Shown: positions 40,709 through 49,299, counted from the stretch's first letter. The stretch: DNA of 50,391 nt from Chitinophaga pinensis (GCA_945874665.1 CAMCHJ010000014.1:1-50391); one strand, 5' to 3'. The notes: a model not told the origin generated them from the letters alone. Translations and numbers: made by a program.

Positions 40709-41851
40709 TTATTTGGTTGGCTCTTCTTCAGGCTCAACCCAATCCACTACAAAAACGTTGGTGTCTCTTGATCCGCCATTTAAGCGATTTGAACTGAATA
40801 CTAATTTTTTTCCATCGGGCGAAAACATCGGAAATGAATCGAATGTCTCGTCGAAAGTAATCTGCTTCAAACCTGTGCCATCTACATTAATCAGGAAGAT
40901 GTTAAAGGGAAAGCCGCGTGGACTGTGGTGGTTGGAGCTAAATAAGATACGCTTACCGTCAGGGTGAAAGTACGGTGCCCAATTGGCCTTGCCTAGCGAC
41001 GTGATTTGCTTCATATCACTGCCATCCAAATTGCAGGTGAAAATTTCCATTTCAGTAGGTGCTACCAAGCCATCAGCTAAAAGTGCTTTATATTCCTTAA
41101 TGGCTTCTTTGGTTTTTGGGCGAGAGGCTCGGAAAAGTAATTTTTTGCTGTCATGCGAAAAGAATGCGCCACCGTCGTAACCCAACGCTTTGGTTACCTG
41201 TGTGGTTTTTTTGGTAGCAATATCATACAGATAAAGGTCTAAATCGCCATTTCTCGTGCTCGTAAACACAATGTACCTCCCGTCTGGCGACACGGTTGCC
41301 TCTGCATCGTAACCCTTACTGTCGGTTAACTGCATGGTGATTTCACCAGCAAGATTGGCTATAAAGATGTCGTAACCTGGGTCAATCTGCCATAAATACT
41401 TTCTGTCGTTACGTGGCGCTGGAGGCGGCGGGCAGCTTTCATTTGCCAAATGGGTAGAGGCGTATAAAACAAGGCTATCGCCTGGCATGAAATAGGCACA
41501 AGTGGTTCTTCCTTTACCAGTAGAAAGCATTTTGGGATTGGCTTCCATGCTTTCAACCTCGTTAAGGACGAAAATCTGGTCACATTTAACGTTCCAATCT
41601 TTGAAATTGGATTGAAAAACAAGTTTTTTACTATCAAAACTCCAATAGGCCTCAGCATTGTCACCGCCTTTGGTGAGCTGTACAGCATTGGTGAAGTAGC
41701 GCTCTTGATCGTAAATGATCGGTTTCTCCTCTACAACTTCTTGGGTAGCGGTAACCAAAGTACCCTGGCTAAAGGCACTTATTGGTAAGATGAAAAGTAG
41801 GGAAAAGAAGTTTTTTCTGAAAATCGACATTAAATCAGTCTTTCTTGACAT
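40709..41851 (-). CDS. TolB-like/PD40 beta-propeller protein
   Basis: A 380-residue exported protein with repeated PD40-type blades: AYWSFDSKKLVFQSNFKDWN, EATVSPDGRYIVFTSTRNGD, GAFFSHDSKKLLFRASRP, APYFHPDGKRILFSSNHH and PMFSPDGKKLVFSSNRL, matching the WDxDPDG...VFxSxR pattern. A hydrophobic signal segment (FFSLLFILPISAFSQG) sits near residue 15. It is likely periplasmic or a lipid-modified surface protein; related propellers occur in peptidases and in TolB. M1 at 41851 is used, but ATG 41830 (MSIFRKNFF) is an equally good start. Confidence 0.8.
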   Translation of the reverse strand: MSRKTDLMSIFRKNFFSLLFILPISAFSQGTLVTATQEVVEEKPIIYDQERYFTNAVQLTKGGDNAEAYWSFDSKKLVFQSNFKDWNVKCDQIFVLNEVESMEANPKMLSTGKGRTTCAYFMPGDSLVLYASTHLANESCPPPPAPRNDRKYLWQIDPGYDIFIANLAGEITMQLTDSKGYDAEATVSPDGRYIVFTSTRNGDLDLYLYDIATKKTTQVTKALGYDGGAFFSHDSKKLLFRASRPKTKEAIKEYKALLADGLVAPTEMEIFTCNLDGSDMKQITSLGKANWAPYFHPDGKRILFSSNHHSPRGFPFNIFLINVDGTGLKQITFDETFDSFPMFSPDGKKLVFSSNRLNGGSRDTNVFVVDWVEPEEEPTK

Positions 41852-41880
41852 AGTTATTACAGCTTATAAGCGGATTAAGT

Positions 41881-41888
41881 TATTTTTG
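41881..41888 (+). promoter_or_regulatory. -7 box of the TPR lipoprotein gene
   Basis: TATTTTTG matches TAnnTTTG exactly, 26 nt before the ATG at 41915. It faces a second -7 box on the other strand 10 nt away. Confidence 0.5.
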
Positions 41889-41898
41889 CAATTCGTGT

Positions 41899-41906
41899 CA
41901 AAAATA
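41899..41906 (-). promoter_or_regulatory. -7 box of the TolB-like gene
   Basis: TATTTTTG on the minus strand (CAAAAATA on plus) matches TAnnTTTG exactly. It lies 47 nt from the TolB-like start, so a leader of about 40 nt is predicted. It faces the 41881 box. Confidence 0.5.
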
Positions 41907-41914
41907 GATGATTC

Positions 41915-42931
41915 ATGTGTAAATCGAAGCGCTTCTTATTAATCTTATTGTTGCCGCTGGGCTTCAGTCTTTTACAATGCACCAATGCTTCTAAAAAAGA
42001 AGAGGCCACTGTAGAAGCTGCTCCAGACATGGATCCAGTTTTGGTGGAATTGAACAAAGCTGTTCGCCGCTCTCCAAAAGACCCTGAGCTGTATCACAAA
42101 AGGGCATTGTATTACATGGGCAAGGAGAATTACGATTTCGCCTTGGTAGATATGCGGTCGATTTTTAACATCGACACGAATAACGCCAATTACTTTTATA
42201 CGGCAGGGGAGCTTTTTATCAAAATAGGCGCCTTTGATCAGGCCGACGAAGTGTTGCGCATAGCCACCCTCAAGAACCCAAGCATGGCGAAAGCGCACGT
42301 TAAAAGAGGGGAATTGGCATTCTATAACCGTTTATACAACTCAGCAATGAGCTTTATCAATGATGGGCTGCGGGCAGATGTGAACTATGCCCCTGGTTAT
42401 TTTTGGAAAGGGATGGTGTATTTGGAGCAGAAAAACGCTGAAAAGGCCATGTCATCGTTTATGACCACCATTGAACAAGACCCTGATTTTAAAGAGGCGT
42501 ACATGCAGTTGGCATTGCTACTCTCTGAAAATCAACCTGCTTTGGCCTGGCAGTACCTTACCAATGTCATTAATTTAGAGGATACGCATGTGGAGGCATT
42601 GTATGCAAGGGCCTTATTGGTGCAAAACCAAGGCTACGGCGACAGTGCTATGATAGACTACGACAGGATTTTAAAGTCAAAACCTGATCACGTAGACGCT
42701 ACTTACAATAAGGGTTATGTACATTTGTTGGAGAAGCGTTTTGATGAGGCCATTGTTTGGTTTTCGAAAGCCATTCAAATTGACCCTAAAAATCACAGAG
42801 CCTATCACAACAGAGGACTTTCTTATGAGTTAAAAGGAGATTCCAAGCTGGCGGCTAAGGATTATAAAGAAGCCTTGAAGCTGGAACCAGGTTTTGATTT
42901 AGCATTGAAAAGCTTAAATCGCATTAAATAA
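41915..42931 (+). CDS. TPR-repeat lipoprotein
   Basis: A 338-residue lipoprotein: signal and lipobox SLLQC near residues 18-22, a linker, then about seven tetratricopeptide repeats, e.g. [40 protein letters not shown] and [23 protein letters not shown] lipoproteins scaffold envelope protein complexes; no partner can be named. The gene ends 1 nt before thrS, so its promoter may also feed the thrS-infC-rpmI-rplT genes. Confidence 0.85.
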   Translation: MCKSKRFLLILLLPLGFSLLQCTNASKKEEATVEAAPDMDPVLVELNKAVRRSPKDPELYHKRALYYMGKENYDFALVDMRSIFNIDTNNANYFYTAGELFIKIGAFDQADEVLRIATLKNPSMAKAHVKRGELAFYNRLYNSAMSFINDGLRADVNYAPGYFWKGMVYLEQKNAEKAMSSFMTTIEQDPDFKEAYMQLALLLSENQPALAWQYLTNVINLEDTHVEALYARALLVQNQGYGDSAMIDYDRILKSKPDHVDATYNKGYVHLLEKRFDEAIVWFSKAIQIDPKNHRAYHNRGLSYELKGDSKLAAKDYKEALKLEPGFDLALKSLNRIK

Positions 42932-42932
42932 A

Positions 42933-44876
42933 ATGGATATAGCAGTAAAACTGCCTGATGGCAGTGTTCGAAATTACCCGCAAGGCAGCTCCGCCCTTGA
43001 TGTGGCAAAAAGTATCAGTGAAGGTCTAGCCCGTGTGGTTTTGGCCGCAGAAGTAAACGGTGAAGTTTGGGATTTGACGAGGGCCTTACCTGCAGCAGCC
43101 GATTTGAAGTTGCTCAAGTGGGAGGATGAGGGTGGTAAAAACGCCTTTTGGCACTCCACAGCCCATTTATTGGCAGAGGCCTTAGAGGATTTATACCCTG
43201 GAATCAAACTGGGCATTGGGCCACCTATAGAAAATGGTTTTTATTATGACATTGATTTCGGCGACACTTCTTTTTCCTCTTTAGATTTTGAGAAGGTAGA
43301 GGAAAAAATGGTCGAGTTGGTTAGCCAAGCCAATCCTTTTGTCCGTAAGGAGGTTTCGAAAGCAGAGGCCATTGCCTATTTTACAGCAAAGCAGGATCCT
43401 TACAAACTTGAGTTACTTGAAGGCCTCGAGGATGGTAGTATTACTTTTTATACGCAAGGTGCCTTTACAGATTTGTGTCGTGGACCGCATATACCCGATA
43501 CAGGCAAAATAAAAGCCATCAAAATACTCAACACCGCTGGTGCTTATTGGCGTGGTAATGAGAAAAACAAACAGCTTACACGTATTTACGCCATCAGCTT
43601 TCCTAATCCGAAAGATTTGAAGGCCCATTTGCACAACCTAGAAGAGGCTAAAAAACGCGATCACCGTAAGCTCGGCAAAGAGTTGGAGCTTTTTACCTTT
43701 AGCGAAAAAGTGGGCATGGGTTTGCCGCTTTGGCTGCCAAAGGGGGCCTTACTTCGGGAGCGATTGGAGAACTTTATGCGGAGAGCGCAGGTACGTGCAG
43801 GTTACGACCAAGTAATCACCCCACACATAGGCTCCAAGGCCTTGTATGTAACTTCTGGGCATTGGGAAAAGTACGGGCAAGATTCGTTTCGGCCAATTTA
43901 TACCCCGCATGAAGGAGAAGAATACCTCCTCAAGCCTATGAACTGTCCGCACCATTGCGAAATCTATAAAAGCAAGCCGCGTTCTTACAAGGATTTGCCA
44001 GTGCGATTAGCGGAATTTGGAACCGTTTACCGTTACGAGCAACATGGAGAGTTGCACGGATTAACACGGGTGAGAGGCTTTACGCAAGACGATGCGCATT
44101 TGTTTTGTCGCCCCGACCAAGTGAAAGAAGAGTTCAAAAAGGTAATCGACTTGGTGCTATACACCTTCAACGCCTTGGGCTTCAGCGAATACACTGCTCA
44201 AATTTCATTGCGTGATCCTGAAAATAAAACCAAGTACATCGGTTCTGATGAGGGTTGGCAAAAGGCAGAGTCTGCCATCATTGAAGCAGCTGCTGAAAAA
44301 GGCTTAATTACCGTAACTGAGCTTGGAGAGGCTGCTTTTTATGGGCCTAAACTCGACTTTATGGTACGTGATGCGCTAGGTCGCAAATGGCAATTGGGCA
44401 CCATTCAAGTCGATTACAACCTGCCTGAGCGCTTTGAACTTGAATATACCGGTGCTGATAACCAAAAATACCGCCCCGTCATGATTCACCGTGCTCCTTT
44501 TGGTTCAATGGAACGCTTTGTGGCAGTATTGCTCGAACATTGCGGTGGAAACTTCCCGCTTTGGCTTTCTCCTGACCAGGTTGCAGTGCTTCCCATCAGT
44601 GAAAAATTCAAAGATTACGCTGAAAATGTTTCACAGATGCTAAGAAATTCCGATATTCGCAGCTTCATTGATCACAGAGATGAAAAAATAGGACGGAAAA
44701 TTCGCGATGCGGAAGTTCAAAAAACGCCCTACATGCTCATAATCGGTGAAAAAGAAGGACTTAACGGAGAAGTAGCTGTTCGAAAACATGGCGAGGGTGA
44801 CCTTGGCGTAATGAGTTTGGCAGCCTTTGAAGCGCATTTGAATCAGGAAATAAACAGCCAGATCAGACCAAATTAA
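42933..44876 (+). CDS. thrS: Threonyl-tRNA synthetase
   Basis: A 647-residue class II synthetase. The TGS domain ([20 protein letters not shown]) and editing domain with [17 protein letters not shown] precede the catalytic core: motif 2 around [20 protein letters not shown], the zinc-binding [11 protein letters not shown] (Cys and His ligands) and motif 3 [13 protein letters not shown] near residue 530. The C-terminal anticodon-binding domain begins [10 protein letters not shown]. Length and full set of motifs match bacterial ThrRS. It begins 1 nt after the TPR lipoprotein gene and leads into infC 20 nt downstream. Confidence 0.96.
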   Translation: MDIAVKLPDGSVRNYPQGSSALDVAKSISEGLARVVLAAEVNGEVWDLTRALPAAADLKLLKWEDEGGKNAFWHSTAHLLAEALEDLYPGIKLGIGPPIENGFYYDIDFGDTSFSSLDFEKVEEKMVELVSQANPFVRKEVSKAEAIAYFTAKQDPYKLELLEGLEDGSITFYTQGAFTDLCRGPHIPDTGKIKAIKILNTAGAYWRGNEKNKQLTRIYAISFPNPKDLKAHLHNLEEAKKRDHRKLGKELELFTFSEKVGMGLPLWLPKGALLRERLENFMRRAQVRAGYDQVITPHIGSKALYVTSGHWEKYGQDSFRPIYTPHEGEEYLLKPMNCPHHCEIYKSKPRSYKDLPVRLAEFGTVYRYEQHGELHGLTRVRGFTQDDAHLFCRPDQVKEEFKKVIDLVLYTFNALGFSEYTAQISLRDPENKTKYIGSDEGWQKAESAIIEAAAEKGLITVTELGEAAFYGPKLDFMVRDALGRKWQLGTIQVDYNLPERFELEYTGADNQKYRPVMIHRAPFGSMERFVAVLLEHCGGNFPLWLSPDQVAVLPISEKFKDYAENVSQMLRNSDIRSFIDHRDEKIGRKIRDAEVQKTPYMLIIGEKEGLNGEVAVRKHGEGDLGVMSLAAFEAHLNQEINSQIRPN

Positions 44877-44883
44877 ATTTTAA

Positions 44884-44899
44884 AAGGAGAAACACTATC
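44884..44899 (+). promoter_or_regulatory. Shine-Dalgarno and ATC start of infC
   Basis: AAGGAG (44884-44889) lies 7 nt before ATC (44897-44899), the first codon of the infC frame. Almost no other gene here has such a sequence. The pairing of a strong ribosome site with a rare start codon is the feature by which IF-3 controls its own synthesis in other bacteria. Confidence 0.75.
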
Positions 44900-45454
44900 G
44901 CACAGCAGCCATCGGCTCAGTCCCGCTTCAGGAGGGATAAACCCGTTGATCCAATCAACGAAAACATCAACCACCCTGAGGTAAGACTTGTAGGGGAAAA
45001 CGTAGAAAATGGCGTTTATCTCATTGCCAAAGCTTTAAAACTTGCAGATGAACTGGAGTTAGATCTGGTTATGATTACCGAGAACGCCAAACCGCCAGTT
45101 TGTCGCATTACGGATTACAGCAAATACCTGTACGAAAAGAAGAAGAAGGAAAAGGAAATCAAGGCGAATACGGTCAAAACGGTCATTAAAGAGATTCGTT
45201 TTGGTCCAAATACCGACGACCATGATTTCCAATTTAAATTGAAGCATGCCAAAAAATTCCTCGAAGAGGGTTCAAAAGTGAAAGCTTATGTACACTTCAG
45301 AGGAAGAGCAATAGTATTTAAGGAACGAGGTGAGCTTTTATTACTTACCTTTGCGCAAGAATTGGAAGACTTGGGTAAAGTGGAGAGCATGCCAAAGCTA
45401 GAAGGTAAGCGAATGTTTATCTTCATAGCACCCAAATCAACGAAATCGAAATAA
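44897..45454 (+). CDS. infC: Translation initiation factor IF-3
   Basis: A 185-residue IF-3. The N-terminal domain is [24 protein letters not shown], then [26 protein letters not shown]. The C-terminal domain is [38 protein letters not shown] and the ending [14 protein letters not shown]. Family similarity runs unbroken back to 44897, upstream of the first ATG at 45071, so ATG 45071 would give a truncated factor. The start is therefore ATC 44897, as is common for infC. IF-3 checks start-codon fidelity and dissociates the 70S ribosome. It is followed 18 nt later by rpmI and then rplT. Confidence 0.93.
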   Translation: MAQQPSAQSRFRRDKPVDPINENINHPEVRLVGENVENGVYLIAKALKLADELELDLVMITENAKPPVCRITDYSKYLYEKKKKEKEIKANTVKTVIKEIRFGPNTDDHDFQFKLKHAKKFLEEGSKVKAYVHFRGRAIVFKERGELLLLTFAQELEDLGKVESMPKLEGKRMFIFIAPKSTKSK

Positions 45455-45472
45455 CATATAAAACAGAATACG

Positions 45473-45673
45473 ATGCCTAAAATGAAAACCCACTCCGGTG
45501 CCAAAAAGAGATTTACTCTTACCGGAACAGGAAAGATTAAAAGGAAGCACGCCGGTAAGCGTCACATTCTCACAAAGATGTCGACTACACAAAAGCGTCG
45601 TTTAACCAAAACTGGACTTGTTGATACAACAAACGAGTCACTCATCAAGAAACTTTTAACAATCGGAAAATAA
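45473..45673 (+). CDS. rpmI: 50S ribosomal protein L35
   Basis: A 66-residue ribosomal protein: [22 protein letters not shown] and [21 protein letters not shown] are the canonical L35 sequence, highly basic. It lies between infC and rplT in the conserved infC-rpmI-rplT order. In E. coli these genes are regulated by L20 acting on the leader or coupling sites; no such site is evident here. Confidence 0.97.
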   Translation: MPKMKTHSGAKKRFTLTGTGKIKRKHAGKRHILTKMSTTQKRRLTKTGLVDTTNESLIKKLLTIGK

Positions 45674-45721
45674 TCAGTCAGTTTACAAGCGTTTCACGAC
45701 CACTGACAAAATTCAAAAGCT

Positions 45722-46066
45722 ATGCCTAGATCAGTAAACCACGTAGCATCACGCGCACGCCGCAAAAGAGTAATGAGCATGGCGAAGGGTTACTTCACCA
45801 CGCGTTCAACCGTTTATACCGTAGCTAAAAATGCGGTAGAAAAAGCATTAGGCTATGCCTACCGCGACCGTAAAGCAAAGAAGCGTCATTTCCGCACCTT
45901 GTGGATTGCCCGTATCAACGCTGCGGCTCGCCAAGAGGGCATGAGTTACTCAAAGTTCATGGGTAAATTAGGTAAGACCGAAATCGCACTTAACCGCAAG
46001 GTTTTGGCAGATTTGGCCATGAACCACCCAGAGGCTTTCAAAGCAGTAGTGGCCCAGACTAATTAA
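45722..46066 (+). CDS. rplT: 50S ribosomal protein L20
   Basis: A 114-residue ribosomal protein with the L20 opening [28 protein letters not shown] and the [13 protein letters not shown]-like middle (here [20 protein letters not shown]). It binds 23S rRNA early in 50S assembly. It is the last gene of the thrS-infC-rpmI-rplT set and is followed by a strong terminator. Confidence 0.97.
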   Translation: MPRSVNHVASRARRKRVMSMAKGYFTTRSTVYTVAKNAVEKALGYAYRDRKAKKRHFRTLWIARINAAARQEGMSYSKFMGKLGKTEIALNRKVLADLAMNHPEAFKAVVAQTN

Positions 46067-46086
46067 TTTTAGTTCTGCCAAAATAG

Positions 46087-46119
46087 AATCCCAGTATTTT
46101 CGAATACTGGGATTTTTTT
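46087..46119 (+). terminator. rplT terminator
   Basis: AATCCCAGTATT (46087-46098) and AATACTGGGATT (46103-46114) pair perfectly over 12 bp with a TTCG tetraloop, then T5 follows. It overlaps the stop of the convergent TPR/PGSG gene in its T tract. Confidence 0.9.
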
Positions 46120-46957
46120 ATGGCGTTTGACGATCAATCTCGGCTAAAATCTCAGCTAATTTGGCTTTTCGGTTAGCCAGCATTTTATCATAGGCCAATA
46201 CAGAGGCCTTGTTGAACCCGCCAACGTAGTAGCGTTGCAGCCAGGGAAGAACTGCCAAAAAGGCATCTATTCCACCGTAAATGTTCAGGATTCTAAGCCA
46301 ATAGTAAACGAAAACACCATTGATGACCATGGAGTTGATGCCTTCGCGATATTCTTTAGCATAAAATTGCCCGGAACCAGGAATGACTGCGCTCATGATC
46401 AGGGCAGTGGTTGAGTTAGGCCTGTAAAATGCCTTTGGCTGGCTAAATAGCTGTTGAATGGTGCTGCTGTCGTTAATCAAAGCTAAAAAAGCTATTTCTG
46501 CCGCTTCAAATTGTTCCATTTCATATAAACAAATGGCCTTAAATAAATAGAATGAAGCGGCTTGTGCCTGATTCAGGGAGTCAAAATTAAGGCTGTACAA
46601 CTCGCTTAAGGCCAACGGGTAGTTGTTTTGCCCAAGCAAGGCCTTACACTTATTTAAAACAGCCGTGTTCTTGATGTCGTTTTGCTGGGTGCTGAAAAAA
46701 GCGCGATCAAAAAATTGACTCGCTTTTTCGAAATCTCCCTTTTCTAAATAGCACAGGCCTAATTGCATCTCAATGGCTGGATCTACTGCAGGATATACAG
46801 AGAAGGCCAGTTGATTATACGCATAAAGCGCTTGGTCGTAATTTTTAGCCGCAAAGGCCGCTGCGGCTGGGTGATGGTCGCTTTTGTATGTCTGCGCAGC
46901 AGCGGGCAAAGCCCACAGGACCACACTAGCGATAAAGCAGCAAACGCGAATATACAT
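46118..46957 (-). CDS. TPR/PGSG membrane protein A (YidD-associated, unknown function)
   Basis: A 279-residue exported protein: signal peptide (MYIRVCCFIASVVLWALPAAA), TPR-like helices about residues 30-170 (NYDQALYAYNQL, KGDFEKASQFF), then two hydrophobic helices near the end. The first of these carries AVIPGSGQFYAKEYREG at 191-206 and is followed by RYYVGGFNKA at 242-251. The same pattern recurs in the adjacent protein B (PGSGKVYAGKWKDG, FYAGGIYGA), so the two are paralogues. The PGSG motif is also found beside yidD in other bacteria, which I recall from general knowledge and have not searched. It is last in the operon; its 5' end overlaps gene B by 32 nt. Confidence 0.75.
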   Translation of the reverse strand: MYIRVCCFIASVVLWALPAAAQTYKSDHHPAAAAFAAKNYDQALYAYNQLAFSVYPAVDPAIEMQLGLCYLEKGDFEKASQFFDRAFFSTQQNDIKNTAVLNKCKALLGQNNYPLALSELYSLNFDSLNQAQAASFYLFKAICLYEMEQFEAAEIAFLALINDSSTIQQLFSQPKAFYRPNSTTALIMSAVIPGSGQFYAKEYREGINSMVINGVFVYYWLRILNIYGGIDAFLAVLPWLQRYYVGGFNKASVLAYDKMLANRKAKLAEILAEIDRQTP

Positions 46958-47780
46958 CAGCTTTGATTTTTGTCTCTAACTCGTGGTTGTAGATTTTGGC
47001 CGCTTTCTGAGCACCATAGATACCTCCGGCGTAGAATCCGAAGGCCAAGCCGCCGAATAACCAGCCATAAGGACTGCGGACACCAACACTGCGAAATCCG
47101 CGGTAGGAGCTGTAGGCATTGGCCCCAACAAAAAGTAAGGACACCAGGCCATCTTTCCACTTTCCTGCGTACACTTTTCCTGAACCTGGCAGGATGGTCG
47201 ACATGGCACCGGCCACAAAAGGCGATTTTCGAGCTTGCTGATGCCAGTCGTTTAAGGCTTGTACCAAGGTTGCGTCGTGCTGGTTTTCTATGCCAGGGAG
47301 ATGAATGTGATAGGTTTCGTTTTTGCTTTTTGCATTTAAAATGCTCATTCCTAAGCTCATATTGTCGGCATAAACAAGCATTTCAGGCTCGTTTTCATAG
47401 GCAATTCGAATCTCAGCCAATGCCGATGGTATCCAAACTAAATCTTTTAAGAGCAAAGCGTTTAAAATGATTTCCTTTTTGAAATAGGCGGCTTCTTGTT
47501 TGTTGAGGCTTGGCTGTAAGGAAAAGGTGTGTGCATAGGTAAGGGCACGTTTATAATTACCGTTTGTGCGATGGGTTTCTATCAGGGCGTGTTGAATACC
47601 TTCTGTTTCTGGATTTAGAAAATAAAGGCGCTCAAATTCTAATACGGCCAGTTCATATTGACCGGTTAGAATTAAATATTGGCCAAAGGAAATGTCATTC
47701 TTGATGGGGGCGGCTTGTGCCAGGACATCGGTTGACCAGAACGTAGCAGCCAAAAAATACAACAATATACTAGTGCGCAT
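46926..47780 (-). CDS. TPR/PGSG membrane protein B (YidD-associated, unknown function)
   Basis: A 284-residue exported protein with signal peptide MRTSILLYFLAATFWSTDVLAQ, TPR-like helices (QYELAVLEFERLYFLNPETE, NGNYKRALTYAHTF), then a membrane part with STILPGSGKVYAGKWKDGL at residues 194-212 and LFGGLAFGFYAGGIYGAQKAA near 241-261. It shares PGSG-x2-YA, a downstream G and a Y-x-GG motif with protein A. ATG 47780 is preferred because it starts the signal peptide; 47801 would add seven polar residues. The end of yidD overlaps its start by 11 nt. Function unknown; likely envelope. Confidence 0.75.
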   Translation of the reverse strand: MRTSILLYFLAATFWSTDVLAQAAPIKNDISFGQYLILTGQYELAVLEFERLYFLNPETEGIQHALIETHRTNGNYKRALTYAHTFSLQPSLNKQEAAYFKKEIILNALLLKDLVWIPSALAEIRIAYENEPEMLVYADNMSLGMSILNAKSKNETYHIHLPGIENQHDATLVQALNDWHQQARKSPFVAGAMSTILPGSGKVYAGKWKDGLVSLLFVGANAYSSYRGFRSVGVRSPYGWLFGGLAFGFYAGGIYGAQKAAKIYNHELETKIKADVYSRLLLYR

Positions 47781-48180
47781 GGTAGTGCTCGATTGGATCA
47801 TAATTCAGTCCGGTTACAGGTTCTTGGCGGTAATAACCCTGGTTCCAGCCATGACACCTCGTAAGGCGATCGAACGTGGCCAGGCTTCCCCGCATCACGC
47901 CAAAATTTTGAATGGCATGCAATCCAAAAACCGAACAGCTCGGTTCAAAGGTACAGCTGATCGCATCTTGTGAGGAAATGTACTTTTTATAAAAGGTAAA
48001 AGCAAATTTAGCCACAAACTCATATTCAGAGGCAGCCGTAAAGCCGAAGGAGTAATTGGTTCTGGTAGCTTTTGAAGCCGTATGTTCTTGCGCAAATGCC
48101 AAGTCATTTTTTAGCTGACTTTTTGCCGGCTGGTATAAAACGAGGCCAATAAGTGTAGATATTACTATTTTTGAGATCAT
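47770..48180 (-). CDS. yidD: YidD-family protein with N-terminal signal peptide
   Basis: A 136-residue protein. Residues about 57-115 are the YidD core: FAFTFYKKYISSQDAISCTFEPSCSVFG with the CxFxPxC-like cysteines C76 and C82, then NFGVMRGSLATFDRLTRCH with C109. Ordinary YidD is about 70-100 residues, short and unsignalled, and helps insert inner membrane proteins with YidC. This one has a leading signal peptide (MISKIVISTLIGLVLYQPAKSQ) and a 30-residue linker, so it may act at the periplasmic face. Its start lies inside the LolA-like gene, a 77-nt overlap. Confidence 0.82.
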   Translation of the reverse strand: MISKIVISTLIGLVLYQPAKSQLKNDLAFAQEHTASKATRTNYSFGFTAASEYEFVAKFAFTFYKKYISSQDAISCTFEPSCSVFGLHAIQNFGVMRGSLATFDRLTRCHGWNQGYYRQEPVTGLNYDPIEHYHAH

Positions 48181-48814
48181 TGAGCTTTACATTAACATAG
48201 GTAGTTTGTTGCCAGATTTCTTCTTTTTCTTCGATCACGATGTCCACAACTTCGGTAGGAAAAGGCAATCCTTGCATGGTCAAATAATTTTGATAAAACT
48301 GTTTTCTGATGATTTCGCCAGCTGGACTGTAAAAAAGAACCCCATATAACTGTTTGTTTTTAGTGCTGGTGGCCACTTTCCCGATTTTTTTGGAGGCTGC
48401 AGCAGGGGGTGCCCATGTGGTGATCACCAGGCCTTTGTCCTGTGCCACTTCTGTAATTTTAAAGCTCGAGTTTTTAAGTCCGTAATGACTCAACTCTTGC
48501 TTTAAACTCAAATGCATCACGCTGAGCTCAGGCCTGATGGACGCTGGCAATACTTCTACCACCGAATCATTGCGGACGACCCACTGGATGCTATCCATGA
48601 AAATCCATCGCTCCTTTTCTGGAAAGCGAATGTCATAAATAAGCCTGCCAACATGGATGTCGTAATAACAAGTGCCAAGCACAAGTTTCGATGCTGCCTT
48701 GCCTTTCACTTTCGTTTTTACTGAAAAATCACAGCTCACGCGACTAATTTGTTGGCCAGATGCCAATTCATTGGTAACGATAAAAAGCAAAACGACGAGG
48801 ATGTACTTTTGCAT
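48104..48814 (-). CDS. LolA-like periplasmic protein (unknown function)
   Basis: A 236-residue exported protein with signal peptide MQKYILVVLLFIVTNELASGQ. Segments such as SCDFSVKTKVKGKAASKLVLG, RLIYDIRFPEKERWIFMDS, GLPFPTEVVDIVIEEKEEIWQQTTYVNVKL resemble the beta-sheet pattern of LolA/outer membrane lipoprotein carriers, but similarity is weak and no lipid-binding signature is certain. It is the first gene of the yidD operon. LolA carries lipoproteins through the periplasm; a related lipid-handling role here is inference. Confidence 0.55.
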   Translation of the reverse strand: MQKYILVVLLFIVTNELASGQQISRVSCDFSVKTKVKGKAASKLVLGTCYYDIHVGRLIYDIRFPEKERWIFMDSIQWVVRNDSVVEVLPASIRPELSVMHLSLKQELSHYGLKNSSFKITEVAQDKGLVITTWAPPAAASKKIGKVATSTKNKQLYGVLFYSPAGEIIRKQFYQNYLTMQGLPFPTEVVDIVIEEKEEIWQQTTYVNVKLNDLKNSNIYTYWPRFIPAGKKSAKK

Positions 48815-48819
48815 AAGGC

Positions 48820-48852
48820 AAAAAAAACGCCGTATCTCAAAGAAATACGGCG
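48820..48852 (-). terminator. Terminator between the small secreted protein and LolA-like genes
   Basis: CGCCGTAT (48828-48835) and ATACGGCG (48845-48852) form a perfect 8-bp stem with a 9-nt loop, then eight T on the minus strand. It ends the upstream 142-residue gene, 19 nt past its stop, and lies 6 nt before the LolA-like ATG, so it also sits in that gene's start region. Confidence 0.75.
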
Positions 48853-48870
48853 CTTGCTTTTAACATTTTG

Positions 48871-49299
48871 TTAAGGGGTTGCAGTTGTGAGGCTAGTTGA
48901 ATAGGCTCCACCGCTGATGGCGCTTAACACTACACTTACGCCTGTTCCGATCCAGAACGATAGTTTTTCGTCTTTCGACTTATCGCTGTTGATGGCTACA
49001 ACGAAGAAGCCAACTGGCCAGCAGCAAAAGCCCCAAGCGAATGAGCCCCATTCCATATCGTCCAAGCTCCAAGAAGCTTGGTTGAGCCCTAAGCCAGCAA
49101 GCTGAGTACCCCATTTAGCTGAAGTTTCTACTTCTTCTAAACTGAAGCCGTTCATACTTACTTCTTGTTCCAATTGACTCAAAGTAGTCATTTCTGTTCC
49201 AAATGCGACAGCATCGTAGCTGAAGTCATCCGCAGAAACAGAAGCAACTGCGTTCATGCCAAAGCAACACACAAATGCCAATGTTAATAGGTTTTTCAT
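48871..49299 (-). CDS. Small secreted hydrophobic protein of unknown function
   Basis: A 142-residue protein with signal peptide MKNLLTLAFVCCFGMNAVASVS. A helical region (TTLSQLEQEVSMNGFSLEEVE) is followed by a tryptophan/cysteine-rich membrane segment WGSFAWGFCCWPVGFFVVAI near residues 86-105. A second hydrophobic segment follows. I do not recognise a named family; similar small exported proteins with a CCWP segment appear in Bacteroidota genomes, by recollection only. It precedes the yidD cluster but is separated from it by a terminator. Confidence 0.65.
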   Translation of the reverse strand: MKNLLTLAFVCCFGMNAVASVSADDFSYDAVAFGTEMTTLSQLEQEVSMNGFSLEEVETSAKWGTQLAGLGLNQASWSLDDMEWGSFAWGFCCWPVGFFVVAINSDKSKDEKLSFWIGTGVSVVLSAISGGAYSTSLTTATP

